Shown piece after piece: positions 23,283-30,899 of a DNA stretch of 64,000 nt. The stretch is from assembly GCF_019207085.1 (NCBI RefSeq), contig NZ_JAATOM010000006.1:124001-188000 (forward strand), in the 5' to 3' direction. The translations under genes were made by a program, and so were the position numbers. Position 1 is the stretch's first letter, and every line of letters begins with the position of its first letter. Origin of the DNA: Variovorax sp. dw_308. Its GTDB lineage: Bacteria; Pseudomonadota; Gammaproteobacteria; Burkholderiales; Burkholderiaceae_C. The notes below the pieces were generated by a model. The model was not told the DNA's origin, did not search any database, and saw only the letters and a program-made list of their open reading frames with translations.

Positions 23283-25082
23283 TCAGCGCGCCAGCATCGC
23301 AGCCGGGCTGTCGGCTTCCAGCACCTCTTGCGCCCACGGCACCAGCTTGGTGGTGTCGGCGCGCAGCACCTCCTGCTTCACGGTCAGGATCTGCGACGGA
23401 TGCATCGAGAAACTGCGCAGGCCCAGGCCCAGCAACAGTCGCGTGAACAGCGGGTCGCCGGCCATTTCGCCGCACACGCTCACGCCCTTGCCCTGGCGCC
23501 GGCATTCGGCAATGGTGTCGGCCACCAGCTTCAGCACCGCCGGATGCGCGGGGTCGTAGAGGTGGGCCACGGCCTCGTCCGTGCGGTCGATGGCCAGCGT
23601 GTACTGGATCAGGTCGTTGGTGCCGATCGACAGGAAGTCGAAGTACTTCAGGAAGGTCTTGAGCGTGAGCGCCGCGGCCGGAATCTCGATCATCGCACCC
23701 AGCTTCACGCTGCCGTGCACCACGCCGCGGTTGTCGAGCTCCGCACGCGCGAAGTCGATCAGCGCCAGCGTCTGCCGGATCTCGCTGGCATGCGCGAGCA
23801 TCGGAATGAGCAGATGGATCTCGCCGTGCGAGGCCGCGCGCAGGATGGCGCGCAACTGCGTCAGGAACATGGCCGGGTCGGCCAGGCTCCAGCGGATCGC
23901 GCGCAGTCCGAGCGCCGGGTTCAGGTGCTCCTGCTTGCCGGCGGACTTGCCGTCGAGCGGCTTGTCGGCCCCCACGTCAATGGTGCGGATCGTGACCGGC
24001 ATGCCCTGCATGCCCTCGACCGCGCGCTTGTAGGCCTGGTATTGCTCTTCCTCGTCGGGAAGACGGGTCTGGCGCGGCGTCTCGCGGCCCATGAACAGGA
24101 ACTCGCTGCGGAACAGCCCCACGCCGACGGCGCCGGCCTTCACCGCGCCGAGCGTGTCCTCGGGCATCTCGATGTTCGCCAGCAGGTCCACGCGCTCGCC
24201 GTCCAGCGTCACCGCCGGCTTGTGGCGCAGCCGCGAGAGCCGCCCGCGCTCGAGGTCGCCCTGGCGCTGCTTGAAGCCGTATTCGGCCAGGATGATCGGC
24301 GACGGGTCGACGATCACCACGCCCGCATCGCCGTCGATGATGACCCAGTCGTCCTGCCGCACCAGTTGGCTCGCGGTTCGCGCGCCGACCACGGCCGGGA
24401 TGTCCATGCTGCGCGCCACGATCGCGGTGTGCGAGGTACGCCCGCCGACATCGGTGACGAAGCCGGCGAACACGCTCTTCTTGAACTGAAGCATGTCGGC
24501 CGGCGACAGGTCGTGCGCGATCAGCACCAGCGGCACGTCGACGCCGTCGCCGGCGGTCGGATCGTCCTCCCCGTCGTCGCTGCCGGTCGAGCGCTTGCGC
24601 CGCGGCGGGGTCGGCGCGAGCACGGCGGCCGTGCCCTTCATGCGATGCAGCAGGCGCTCCACCACCTGCTCGAGGTCGGCCTTGCGTTCGCGCAGGTACT
24701 CGTCTTCCATTTCGTCGAACTGCCGCGCGATGATTTCCAGCTGCGTCGTCAGCGCCCATTCGGCGTTGTAGAGCCGGTCGGTGATCCAGTGCTTGACGCC
24801 ATCGCTGAGCGCCTCGTCCTGCAGCAGCATCTGGTGCACTTCGAGCAGGGCGGAAAGCTCGTGCGGCGCTTCCTTCGGCCCCATCTGCGCGATGTTGGCC
24901 TGCAGCTTGACCAGTTCCTCGGCCACCGCCTTGCGCGCCGTGCGCAGTCGCCCGATCTCGGTCTCGACCTCTTCAGGCTTGATGAAGTAGTGGGCAACGT
25001 CGATCCGGCTCGACACCACCAGCACGGCCCTGCCTATCGCGATGCCGCGAGCGACTGGTAGACCGTGGACCGCGAAGGTCAT
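23283..25082 (-). CDS. ptsI: Phosphoenolpyruvate-protein phosphotransferase (Enzyme I)
   Basis: Transfers phosphate from PEP to HPr; cytosolic dimer of 599 residues. The phospho-His is 218 in GGRTSHTAIVARS; the PEP-binding barrel has the FRSEFLFMGR, DVGADKPL and GTNDLIQYTLA segments. Residues about 157-181 (Pro/Arg, then Asp-rich) are an insertion before the His domain that shifts the active site from the usual position near 189. It follows HPr after 82 bases and ends the EIIA-HPr-EI group. No EIIB or EIIC lies nearby, so the pathway probably regulates metabolism rather than importing sugar. Confidence 0.96.
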   Translation of the reverse strand: MTFAVHGLPVARGIAIGRAVLVVSSRIDVAHYFIKPEEVETEIGRLRTARKAVAEELVKLQANIAQMGPKEAPHELSALLEVHQMLLQDEALSDGVKHWITDRLYNAEWALTTQLEIIARQFDEMEDEYLRERKADLEQVVERLLHRMKGTAAVLAPTPPRRKRSTGSDDGEDDPTAGDGVDVPLVLIAHDLSPADMLQFKKSVFAGFVTDVGGRTSHTAIVARSMDIPAVVGARTASQLVRQDDWVIIDGDAGVVIVDPSPIILAEYGFKQRQGDLERGRLSRLRHKPAVTLDGERVDLLANIEMPEDTLGAVKAGAVGVGLFRSEFLFMGRETPRQTRLPDEEEQYQAYKRAVEGMQGMPVTIRTIDVGADKPLDGKSAGKQEHLNPALGLRAIRWSLADPAMFLTQLRAILRAASHGEIHLLIPMLAHASEIRQTLALIDFARAELDNRGVVHGSVKLGAMIEIPAAALTLKTFLKYFDFLSIGTNDLIQYTLAIDRTDEAVAHLYDPAHPAVLKLVADTIAECRRQGKGVSVCGEMAGDPLFTRLLLGLGLRSFSMHPSQILTVKQEVLRADTTKLVPWAQEVLEADSPAAMLAR

Positions 25083-25164
25083 ATGCCGGCGCCGGGACGC
25101 TCCAGGCCGGCCGCGCCCACGCGGGGGCCGGCGATGACACAGGGTGCAATGCGTGCTGGCAAGG

Positions 25165-25434
25165 TTATTCGCCTTCTCCGAACTTGTCGTCCATCAATGC
25201 CACGAGGGCGTTCATCGCTTCTTCTTCGCGCTCCCCGCTGGTTTCGATTTCCACCGTGATGCCCATTCCGGCAGCCAGCATCATGACACCCATGATGCTC
25301 TTGGCATTGACCCGGCGGTCGCCACGCGCCATGAAGACTTCGCACGGGAAACTGCCGGCCAATTTGGTGAATTTGGCCGAAGCGCGGGCGTGCAGCCCGA
25401 GCTTATTGCTGATGGTCACGGATTTCTTGATCAC
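25165..25434 (-). CDS. ptsH: Phosphocarrier protein HPr
   Basis: An 89-residue phosphocarrier. His15 in GLHARAS accepts phosphate from Enzyme I, and Ser46 in NAKSIMGV is the site phosphorylated by HPr kinase in organisms that have one. The start is GTG at 25434, which gives the standard family N-terminus (IKKSVTI); the open frame continues further upstream without homology. It overlaps the 3' end of the EIIA-Man gene by 32 bases, an unusually long overlap that couples the two. Confidence 0.96.
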   Translation of the reverse strand: MIKKSVTISNKLGLHARASAKFTKLAGSFPCEVFMARGDRRVNAKSIMGVMMLAAGMGITVEIETSGEREEEAMNALVALMDDKFGEGE

Positions 25435-25858
25435 TGTGTTTTCTTCTCGCCTGATTCTGGGGTGCAGCCACCGCCACTTGCATGACACCGGCGTTGCCGC
25501 CCGCGATGGCGCGTTGCACCAGCGCATCGAGCGGTTCATGCCGGTAGGTGACCGCGCGCAACAGCATGGGCAGGTTGACGCCGGCCACGAGCCGCGAGCG
25601 CGTCCCGTCGATGAGCTTCTGAGCGATGTTGCAGGGTGTGGCGCCGAACACGTCGGTCAGCACCAGCACCTGCGAACGCGGCGCGTCGTACTGCTGCTCC
25701 AGCATGATGCGCGCGCTTGCCAGCGATTCCTCCGGTGGAACATTGGGCAGCACATCGAGCGCCACGATGCTTTGTTCGCAATCCGGAAAGACATGCAACG
25801 CGCACTGCCTCAGGGCCTGGGCCAGCGGTGAATGCGCGATGACGAAGATGCTGTTCAT
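25403..25858 (-). CDS. PTS EIIA component, mannose family
   Basis: A 151-residue EIIA-Man-like domain. The phospho-acceptor is His9 in FVIAHSPLAQ, and LTDVFGATPCNIA is the conserved region near the active site. In Betaproteobacteria this stand-alone protein heads an EIIA-HPr-EI group without a permease and is thought to report PEP/pyruvate status. The first gene of the operon, it starts at the Met at 25858, eight codons inside the open frame, because that matches the family start. The C-terminal tail is rich in Gln, Arg and Lys. Confidence 0.92.
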   Translation of the reverse strand: MNSIFVIAHSPLAQALRQCALHVFPDCEQSIVALDVLPNVPPEESLASARIMLEQQYDAPRSQVLVLTDVFGATPCNIAQKLIDGTRSRLVAGVNLPMLLRAVTYRHEPLDALVQRAIAGGNAGVMQVAVAAPQNQARRKHSDQEIRDHQQ

Positions 25859-25879
25859 GCGGGGACGGTGGGTGGTCAA

Positions 25880-25885
25880 CAATTA
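25880..25885 (-). promoter_or_regulatory. Possible -10 element for the PTS operon
   Basis: On the minus strand CATAAT lies 22 bases before the EIIA start codon. It matches five of six sigma-70 -10 bases, but no good -35 sits 16-18 bases upstream. Weak support. Confidence 0.3.
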
Positions 25886-26049
25886 TGCGGGGCCACCTTG
25901 AAACTTTCGCGGTAAGACAGCACGGGCCGTGCCCAAAACACACCGATCGTGCATTTGAACCGACCAAGTGTGTCGAATCCGGCACGCTGCATGCGCCTGG
26001 TGAGCCAGGGAGGCTCTGAATTAGTCCTCCGTGGACCGCGCATCCTCGG

Positions 26050-26130
26050 CTCAGGCGGTCTGCGGCGTTGCAAATCCTCGCCATAGCTCCGGCTATGGCT
26101 GCGGTTCGCGCCTTGCATCGCATCCCGAGC
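26050..26130. repeat. REP-like imperfect palindrome
   Basis: Centred on a perfect hairpin CCATAGC-TCCG-GCTATGG (26081-26098), with longer imperfect arms: GCGTTGCAAATCCTC on the left and its near complement CGCCTTGCATCGC on the right. It looks like a mobile intergenic palindrome or REP element and lies between the lipoprotein stop and the PTS operon promoter. Confidence 0.5.
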
Positions 26131-26166
26131 CTAGGCGCGCGCCCGCGGGGACTTTTTCAGATCCTC

Positions 26167-26727
26167 TTAACGCAGCCGCAGTCCATCAAAGAATGTGCCC
26201 GTGGCGTCGGCCGCCGACGGCCTGCCCAGCACGGTGGCCTGAAAGATCACCACGCCCCCATCGCGCTGGAACTGGGCAAACCACCGCACGCTGGCTTCGT
26301 TCGGCTTGCCGGCGGCATCGGCACCATGCGCCTCGATCTGCCACGGCGCGGGCCTGGGCGCGGCACGCACCACACTCACGGGAGACTCCTGGATCTGCCC
26401 CCCGGTGGCTGCCTGCCATTGCGCACGCGTGCTGGCGCGCCAGGCGTCGAGCCAGGCTTCTGCCTCGGCCACGTTGCCCGCACGCGCCGTCGCCACGGCA
26501 AAGGTGGCGTCGCCCGCCTCGCAGCCGGCCATCTGCACGGTGACCGTGGTGGCGGCGAGCGGGATCGTGCGCTCGGCGCGGTCGGGCTTGCAGGGCAGCA
26601 GCGCGGTCAGGTCGCCATCCGCCATCGGGACATCGCGCCAGTTGAAGGTCGGGCTGCATGCGGCCAGCAGCGCAAGGGCAGCGGCTGGCAGGAATATCCC
26701 TGCGGAACTAAAATGGCTTCGCCTCAT
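26167..26727 (-). CDS. Putative outer-membrane lipoprotein of unknown function
   Basis: A 186-residue protein with a signal peptide and lipobox LLAAC (Cys24). Not assigned to a named family. The mature part begins SPTFNWRDVPMADGDLTALLPCKPDRAERTI in form, with two further Cys (in LPCKPD and AGCEAGD) that could form a disulfide. It is divergent from the TlpA-like gene, with only 14 bases between the two ATGs, which suggests that they may share oxidative-folding or envelope work. The start at 26727 is chosen because the signal peptide follows directly. Confidence 0.7.
   Translation of the reverse strand: MRRSHFSSAGIFLPAAALALLAACSPTFNWRDVPMADGDLTALLPCKPDRAERTIPLAATTVTVQMAGCEAGDATFAVATARAGNVAEAEAWLDAWRASTRAQWQAATGGQIQESPVSVVRAAPRPAPWQIEAHGADAAGKPNEASVRWFAQFQRDGGVVIFQATVLGRPSAADATGTFFDGLRLR
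26685..26714 (+). promoter_or_regulatory. Candidate promoter for the TlpA-like gene
   Basis: TAAAAT at 26709-26714 with CTGGCA at 26685-26690, spacer 18. It lies inside the signal-peptide codons of the divergent lipoprotein gene, which would be needed because the two start codons are only 14 bases apart. Moderate support from sequence only. Confidence 0.4.
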
Positions 26728-26741
26728 CTGCCTTGGTACCC

Positions 26742-27239
26742 ATGAAAAAAGCCCTCTATGTTGCCGCAACCGCGATCGCCCTGGCAGCCGGCGTTGGCGT
26801 GTACCTGCACTCGGGCGCCACGGCCGCCCCGGCATCGAAGTTCGTCCTGCTCGACGGCAGCCAGAGGACCACGGCCGACCTCAAGGGCAAGGTCACGCTG
26901 GTCAACTTCTGGGCCACGAGCTGCGTCACCTGTGTGGGCGAGATGCCCAAGGTGATCGCCACCTACGACAAGTACAAGGACAAGGGCTACGACACGCTGG
27001 CCGTGGCCATGAGCTACGACCCGCCGAGCTACGTGGTCAATTTCGCCGAAACGCGCAAGCTGCCGTTCAAGGTGGCGATCGACAACACCGGCGCGGTGGC
27101 CAAGGCGTGGGGCGATGTGCAACTCACCCCGACCACCTACCTGGTCAACAAGCGCGGCGAGATCGTCAAGCAGTACGTGGGCGAACCCGATTTCGCCGAG
27201 CTGCACCAACTCATCGAGAAGCTGCTGGCCGAGGCCTGA
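26742..27239 (+). CDS. TlpA/ResA-like thiol-disulfide oxidoreductase
   Basis: A 165-residue exported thioredoxin-fold protein. An N-terminal signal or anchor (about 1-29) is followed by the fold and the redox motif CVTC (Cys61, Cys64) in FWATSCVTCVGEMP. Thr replaces the Pro seen in the common CxPC form, which should change the redox potential. The cis-Pro loop TPTTYLVNKRG is present. The family reduces or oxidises cysteines during cytochrome c and oxidase assembly; a cytochrome c' gene lies just downstream on the other strand. The Met at 26742 is chosen over an in-frame TTG three codons earlier. Confidence 0.88.
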   Translation: MKKALYVAATAIALAAGVGVYLHSGATAAPASKFVLLDGSQRTTADLKGKVTLVNFWATSCVTCVGEMPKVIATYDKYKDKGYDTLAVAMSYDPPSYVVNFAETRKLPFKVAIDNTGAVAKAWGDVQLTPTTYLVNKRGEIVKQYVGEPDFAELHQLIEKLLAEA

Positions 27240-27240
27240 A

Positions 27241-27424
27241 AAGGCGTGATCTTTCCGGCGCGGACGCCGATCTCCGGTCTGCGGTGTTGGCTCCCGCATG
27301 CGGAGCGCTTTGCGCAGTTGTCAGCCTCCGCCGAAGCTTCGATGTCACCGCACGAGAGTGCGGTTCCGCTGCGCGAACCGGTCTCCCGGCAGGCGCCCCT
27401 CTATGAGACCTTCACGACTTTTTT
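27241..27424. repeat. Long palindromic intergenic element, copy 1
   Basis: Fills the gap between the convergent TlpA-like and cytochrome c' genes. It shares blocks with the element at 48793: GCGGACGCCGATCTC near the left side and TCACCGCACxxGAGTGCGGTTCCGCTGC-like sequence around a central ACCGCAC-GAGA-GTGCGGT hairpin (27347-27364). Its ends (AAGGCGTGATCTTT and AGACCTTCACGACTT) are degenerate inverted repeats. It may serve as a two-way terminator or be a miniature mobile element. Confidence 0.6.
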
Positions 27425-27444
27425 GAACGCTGGACGCCGCCGAG

Positions 27445-27894
27445 TCATTTCGACCGGAAGGCGTCGTGGCAGGACTTGCAGGTGTCGCCCGTCGATGCGA
27501 CCGCCGCCTTCAGCGCGTCGAGGTCACCGGTCTTCGCGACGGTCAGCAGCTTGGCGGTCTCCGCCACCAGCTTGTCGCTGGTTTCCTTGAACTTGGCTGT
27601 GTCCTTCCAGATTTCCGGCTTCGCCTTGCCGCCTTCCGTGCCGGGCGCATAGGCGCCACTCCACGGCAGTTGCGAGATCGTCGCCACCAGTTCGGCGTTG
27701 GCGATCACCGCCGCCTTGTCGTAGGGAACGCGGCCGTTGGCCATCGCCGCGATGCGCCCGAAATGCGCGCCCTGCAGGGCCATTGCGCTCTGCCGGTACT
27801 TGACGGCGTCCTCCGGCTTGGAGAACTGCGCCGCCGCCGGCACTGACAGCGCAGCGCAGACGGCCGCAATCGCAAACGTGGCAAGTCTTTTCAT
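27445..27894 (-). CDS. Cytochrome c'
   Basis: A 149-residue periplasmic protein. The signal peptide ends AAAQ near residue 23; the four-helix bundle ends with the haem motif CKSCH at 139-143, close to the C-terminus as in cytochromes c'. It binds NO or CO and is linked to nitrosative stress or electron transfer. The divergent gene is a cytochrome b561, a common partner. The start is the Met before the signal peptide; the upstream open frame is noise. Confidence 0.93.
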   Translation of the reverse strand: MKRLATFAIAAVCAALSVPAAAQFSKPEDAVKYRQSAMALQGAHFGRIAAMANGRVPYDKAAVIANAELVATISQLPWSGAYAPGTEGGKAKPEIWKDTAKFKETSDKLVAETAKLLTVAKTGDLDALKAAVASTGDTCKSCHDAFRSK

Positions 27895-28038
27895 CGTGTG
27901 AGTCCTCCAAAAAAGGGCGCTGAGGCCGCGCCGCATGTCAGTGTGAGGAGGGCGCAACAAAGCGCTCATAGCGACAACCCGAAGACAGGGTGCCCCGACT
28001 TTGCTAATCTGCGCCTTCCGCAGTCCGCCACCTATCCG

Positions 28039-28752
28039 ATGAGTGTTCCGTTCGAGCCGACCACCCGCCGCGCCGCGTTGGGGAACGAGCTTGCGCGCCC
28101 GACCCGGATCTGGGACCTGCCGACGCGCCTGTTCCACTGGGCGCTGGCCGCTGCGGTGATCGGGCTGCTCATTACCGGGATGAGCGGCATCATGGAGTGG
28201 CATTTCCGGCTCGGCTACACCGTGCTCGCGTTGCTGCTCTTCCGATTGCTGTGGGGCTTCGTGGGCGGGCGCTGGTCGCGCTTCGCGTCCTTCGTCTATT
28301 CGCCGCGCTGGGTTCTCGGCTACCTGCGCGGGCGCTCGCACCCTGACCACCTGGTCGGCCACACCCCGCTGGGCGCGCTGTCGGTTTTTGCGGTGCTCGG
28401 GATGCTTATCTTGCAGGTGTGCACTGGACTCGTCTCGGACGACGAGGTCTCGGCATCCGGGCCGCTCACGCGCTTCGTGTCCAACGCAACCGTGAGCCTT
28501 GCCTCCCAATGGCACACGCAGTTCGGCAAGTGGGGCGTCATCGCGCTGGTCAGCCTGCACGTGCTGGCCGTCCTGTACTACGTGCTGGTGAAGCGCCAGC
28601 GGCTGGTGAGACCCATGATTTCCGGCGACAAGCTGCTCGCCGGCCTGCGCGTGGCGGAAAGCCGCGACACCACCTCCACCCGGTTCACCGCACTGATACT
28701 GTTCCTGCTGTGCGCGGCGTTCGCGGCCTGGATCGCCTCCTTACGCGCATGA
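28039..28752 (+). CDS. Cytochrome b561 family membrane protein
   Basis: A 237-residue inner-membrane dihaem b-type cytochrome. It starts WDLPTRLFHWALAA after a 25-residue cytoplasmic tail, with about four helices. Candidate haem ligands are His in LFHW and EWHFRLGY and the later ALVSLHVLAVLYY His. These proteins pass electrons from quinol to periplasmic carriers, here perhaps cytochrome c' encoded divergently 144 bases away. Its stop overlaps the acetyltransferase start in an ATGA junction. Confidence 0.88.
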   Translation: MSVPFEPTTRRAALGNELARPTRIWDLPTRLFHWALAAAVIGLLITGMSGIMEWHFRLGYTVLALLLFRLLWGFVGGRWSRFASFVYSPRWVLGYLRGRSHPDHLVGHTPLGALSVFAVLGMLILQVCTGLVSDDEVSASGPLTRFVSNATVSLASQWHTQFGKWGVIALVSLHVLAVLYYVLVKRQRLVRPMISGDKLLAGLRVAESRDTTSTRFTALILFLLCAAFAAWIASLRA

Positions 28753-29330
28753 GCCATTCCGTCTCCCGCCCGCTTCCGCTGGCCGACGCACCTGAAATCA
28801 TCCTGCTCATGCCCGATGAGCCGCACGAGATGGAGGCCACGCGCGCCATCTTTCGTGAGTACGCTGCCTCGCTCGACTTTGACCTCGGCTTCCAGAATTT
28901 CGAAGAGGAAGTGGCCGGGCTGCCGGGCGAATACGCCGAGCCGCGCGGCGCACTGCTGATCGCGCTGGTCGATGCCGCGGATGTCGTGCCGGGCATCGGC
29001 GCACCCTTGCTTACCCGCAGCGACGGCAGGCTCGCCTGTGTTGCCGGCTGCTGCGCGCTCCGCCCGCTCGACACGGTGGACGAGCCGAACGCCGCCGAAA
29101 TGAAGCGCCTCTATGTCCGGCCGGCTTTCCGCGGCTTCGGGCTGGGCCGCCAGCTCGCCGAAGCGGCGCTCGATGCCGCCCGCAGCGCTGGCTATGCCTG
29201 CGTGCTGCTCGACACCCTGGACGAGATGGAACTCGCCCGCGCCATGTATGAGGACCTGGGGTTCGAGGAAGTGCCGCCCTACTATCACAACCCGATTCCG
29301 GGCGCGCACTACCTCAAGGCGGAGCTTTGA
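28749..29330 (+). CDS. GNAT-family N-acetyltransferase
   Basis: A 193-residue GCN5-like acetyltransferase. The acetyl-CoA binding stretch is RLYVRPAFRGFGLGRQLAE, with the R/QxxGxG/A motif as RGFGLG. The C-terminal half has the usual MYEDLGFEEVPPYYHNPIPGAHYL. Substrate unknown. It is translationally coupled to cytochrome b561 (ATG 28749, stop 28750-28752) and converges with the peroxiredoxin gene with one base between the stops. Confidence 0.9.
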   Translation: MSHSVSRPLPLADAPEIILLMPDEPHEMEATRAIFREYAASLDFDLGFQNFEEEVAGLPGEYAEPRGALLIALVDAADVVPGIGAPLLTRSDGRLACVAGCCALRPLDTVDEPNAAEMKRLYVRPAFRGFGLGRQLAEAALDAARSAGYACVLLDTLDEMELARAMYEDLGFEEVPPYYHNPIPGAHYLKAEL

Positions 29331-29331
29331 T

Positions 29332-29838
29332 TCAGCCCTTGGCCTGGGCGAGGATGGTCTCGGCGTTGCTGACCTCGAACTTGCCGGGCGCCTCGACGTT
29401 CAACGAAGCCACCTTGCCGTCCTTCACCAGCATCGAATAGCGGTTGCTGCGCAGTCCCATGCCGCGGCTCGTGAGGTCAAGCGTCAGGCCGGTGGCCTTG
29501 GCGAAGTCAGCGCTGCCGTCCGCCAGCATGCGCACCTTGCGGCCGCTCTTCTGGTCGCGCGCCCAGGCGCCCATCACGAAGGCATCGTTCACGCTCACGC
29601 ACCAGATCTCGTCGACACCGGCCGCCTTGAGCTCGTCGAAGTGCTTGACGTAGCCCGGCACGTGCTGGGCCGAGCAGGTTGGCGTGAAGGCACCGGGCAA
29701 GGCGAACAGCGCAATCGTCTTGCCGGCCGAAGCCTTGGCCACGTCCACCGCGTTCGGGCCGATGCTGCAGCCTTCGCCTTCGACTTCCGAATACTCCATC
29801 AGCGTGGTCGCGGGAAGGGTGTCGCCAACTTTGATCAT
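29332..29838 (-). CDS. Peroxiredoxin, Prx5 / AhpE-like
   Basis: Reduces peroxides through a peroxidatic Cys; cytosolic, 168 residues. Cys55 lies in PGAFTPTCSAQH, and the Arg of RSNRYSML completes the site. The ATG at 29838 is preferred to the one at 29844 because a GGAG sits eight bases upstream of the former and only two upstream of the latter. The strong rpsQ terminator ends just 20 bases upstream of the start, leaving no room for a promoter in between, so expression may depend on read-through or an internal promoter. Confidence 0.94.
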   Translation of the reverse strand: MIKVGDTLPATTLMEYSEVEGEGCSIGPNAVDVAKASAGKTIALFALPGAFTPTCSAQHVPGYVKHFDELKAAGVDEIWCVSVNDAFVMGAWARDQKSGRKVRMLADGSADFAKATGLTLDLTSRGMGLRSNRYSMLVKDGKVASLNVEAPGKFEVSNAETILAQAKG

Positions 29839-29858
29839 GAACATTGCTCCAGAGTTAA

Positions 29859-29889
29859 AACAAAAACGGCCCACATTGTGGGCCGTTTT
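29859..29889 (-). terminator. Intrinsic terminator after rpsQ
   Basis: A perfect 12-bp stem (AAAACGGCCCAC with its complement, 3-base loop) at 29863-29889, followed on the minus strand by TTTTTGTTTT. It closes the rplC-rpsQ transcript and sits directly before the peroxiredoxin gene. The stem is also T-rich on the plus side, so it may work in both directions. Confidence 0.9.
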
Positions 29890-29913
29890 CGAGGGGTCCG
29901 TCAGGACTGGGGA

Positions 29914-30183
29914 TCAGACTGCAGCAGCCTTTTCAACCAAGCGGGTCACAACCCAGTTCTTGGTCTTCGAGATCGGCTTGCTTTCCGTGATCTCGATGGT
30001 GTCGCCCAGCTTGTACTCGCCCTTTTCGTCGTGCGCGTGGTACTTGCTCGTCTTGGCAACGATCTTGCCGTAGAGCTCGTGCTTCACGCGACGCTCGACC
30101 AGAACGGTCACGGTCTTCTCACGCTTGTCGCTGACCACCTTGCCGATCAAGGTGCGCTTGAGGGATCTTTTAGCTTCCGTCAT
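29914..30183 (-). CDS. rpsQ: 30S ribosomal protein S17
   Basis: An 89-residue primary 16S rRNA-binding protein of the small subunit. The characteristic [19 protein letters not shown] opening and [16 protein letters not shown] signature are present. The ATG at 30183 has AGGAG five bases upstream and is preferred to the in-frame GTG two codons earlier. It is the last gene before a strong terminator; the spc genes (rplN onward) that often follow are absent here. Confidence 0.97.
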   Translation of the reverse strand: MTEAKRSLKRTLIGKVVSDKREKTVTVLVERRVKHELYGKIVAKTSKYHAHDEKGEYKLGDTIEITESKPISKTKNWVVTRLVEKAAAV

Positions 30184-30192
30184 GTTCACTCC

Positions 30193-30438
30193 TTACTTGG
30201 CGGCTTGGGTTTCTTGCTTTTGGGCAAGAATGGTCTTGGCGCGGGCGATGTCGCGACGCGTGACGCGCAGCGTCGAGGTGTTCGACAGCTGTTGCGTGGC
30301 TTTCTGCATGCGCAGGCCGAAATGGGCCTTTTGCAATTCCTTGATTTCGGTCTGCAGGCCGGCGACGTCCTTGTCGCGCAGCGTTGCTGCCTTCGATACC
30401 TTGGCCGTCTTGGCGTCGGCCTTCTTACGTGTTGCCAT
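30193..30438 (-). CDS. rpmC: 50S ribosomal protein L29
   Basis: An 81-residue two-helix large-subunit protein at the exit tunnel. The core ([26 protein letters not shown] in part, then [16 protein letters not shown] end) is standard. It has about 16 extra, Lys/Ala-rich N-terminal residues compared with the usual 65-residue form. Ten bases upstream of rpsQ. Confidence 0.96.
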   Translation of the reverse strand: MATRKKADAKTAKVSKAATLRDKDVAGLQTEIKELQKAHFGLRMQKATQQLSNTSTLRVTRRDIARAKTILAQKQETQAAK

Positions 30439-30454
30439 GTGATGTTCTCCTCGT

Positions 30455-30871
30455 TCAGGCGCCGAGTTGGCGCGATACGAACGTGGTGCGCAGCGGCAGC
30501 TTGGCAGCAGCCAGGCGGAACGCTTCGCGGGCGAGTTCTTCGGGCACGCCGACGATCTCGAACACGATCTTGCCTGGCTGGATTTCAGCGACGTAATACT
30601 CGGGGTTGCCCTTGCCGTTACCCATCCGCACTTCTGCGGGCTTGTGGGAGATCGGCTTGTCGGGGAACACACGAATCCAGATACGACCACCGCGCTTGAC
30701 GTGGCGCGAAATCGCACGACGTGCGGCTTCGAGCTGGCGTGCCGTCAGGCGGCCGCGGTCGGTGCATTTCAGGCCGAAGTCACCGAAGGCAACCGAGTTG
30801 CCCCGGGTTGCGATGCCGGTGTTGCGGCCCTTTTGTTCCTTGCGGAACTTTCTGCGTGCAGGTTGCAGCAT
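30455..30871 (-). CDS. rplP: 50S ribosomal protein L16
   Basis: A 138-residue protein near the peptidyl-transferase centre. The opening [17 protein letters not shown], the [19 protein letters not shown] stretch and [13 protein letters not shown] are diagnostic. It lies between rpsC and rpmC in the standard S10 order. Confidence 0.98.
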   Translation of the reverse strand: MLQPARRKFRKEQKGRNTGIATRGNSVAFGDFGLKCTDRGRLTARQLEAARRAISRHVKRGGRIWIRVFPDKPISHKPAEVRMGNGKGNPEYYVAEIQPGKIVFEIVGVPEELAREAFRLAAAKLPLRTTFVSRQLGA

Positions 30872-30899
30872 GTTGTTTACTCCTTGGTTCTAAGAGCGA

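Larger units (their letters stand above)
25859..26166. other. 308-base gene-free stretch upstream of the PTS operon
   Basis: No convincing coding sequence. It holds the candidate -10 element near 25880 and a REP-like palindromic region at about 26050-26130. The short open frames here have no family features. Confidence 0.6.

Noticed and set aside
25940-25970. GGTTCAAATGC segment resembling a tRNA T-loop
   Set aside because: No matching acceptor, D or anticodon stems could be folded around it.
27895-28560. N-terminal extension of the cytochrome c' frame by 222 codons
   Set aside because: It runs antisense through the cytochrome b561 gene; the signal peptide begins at 27894.
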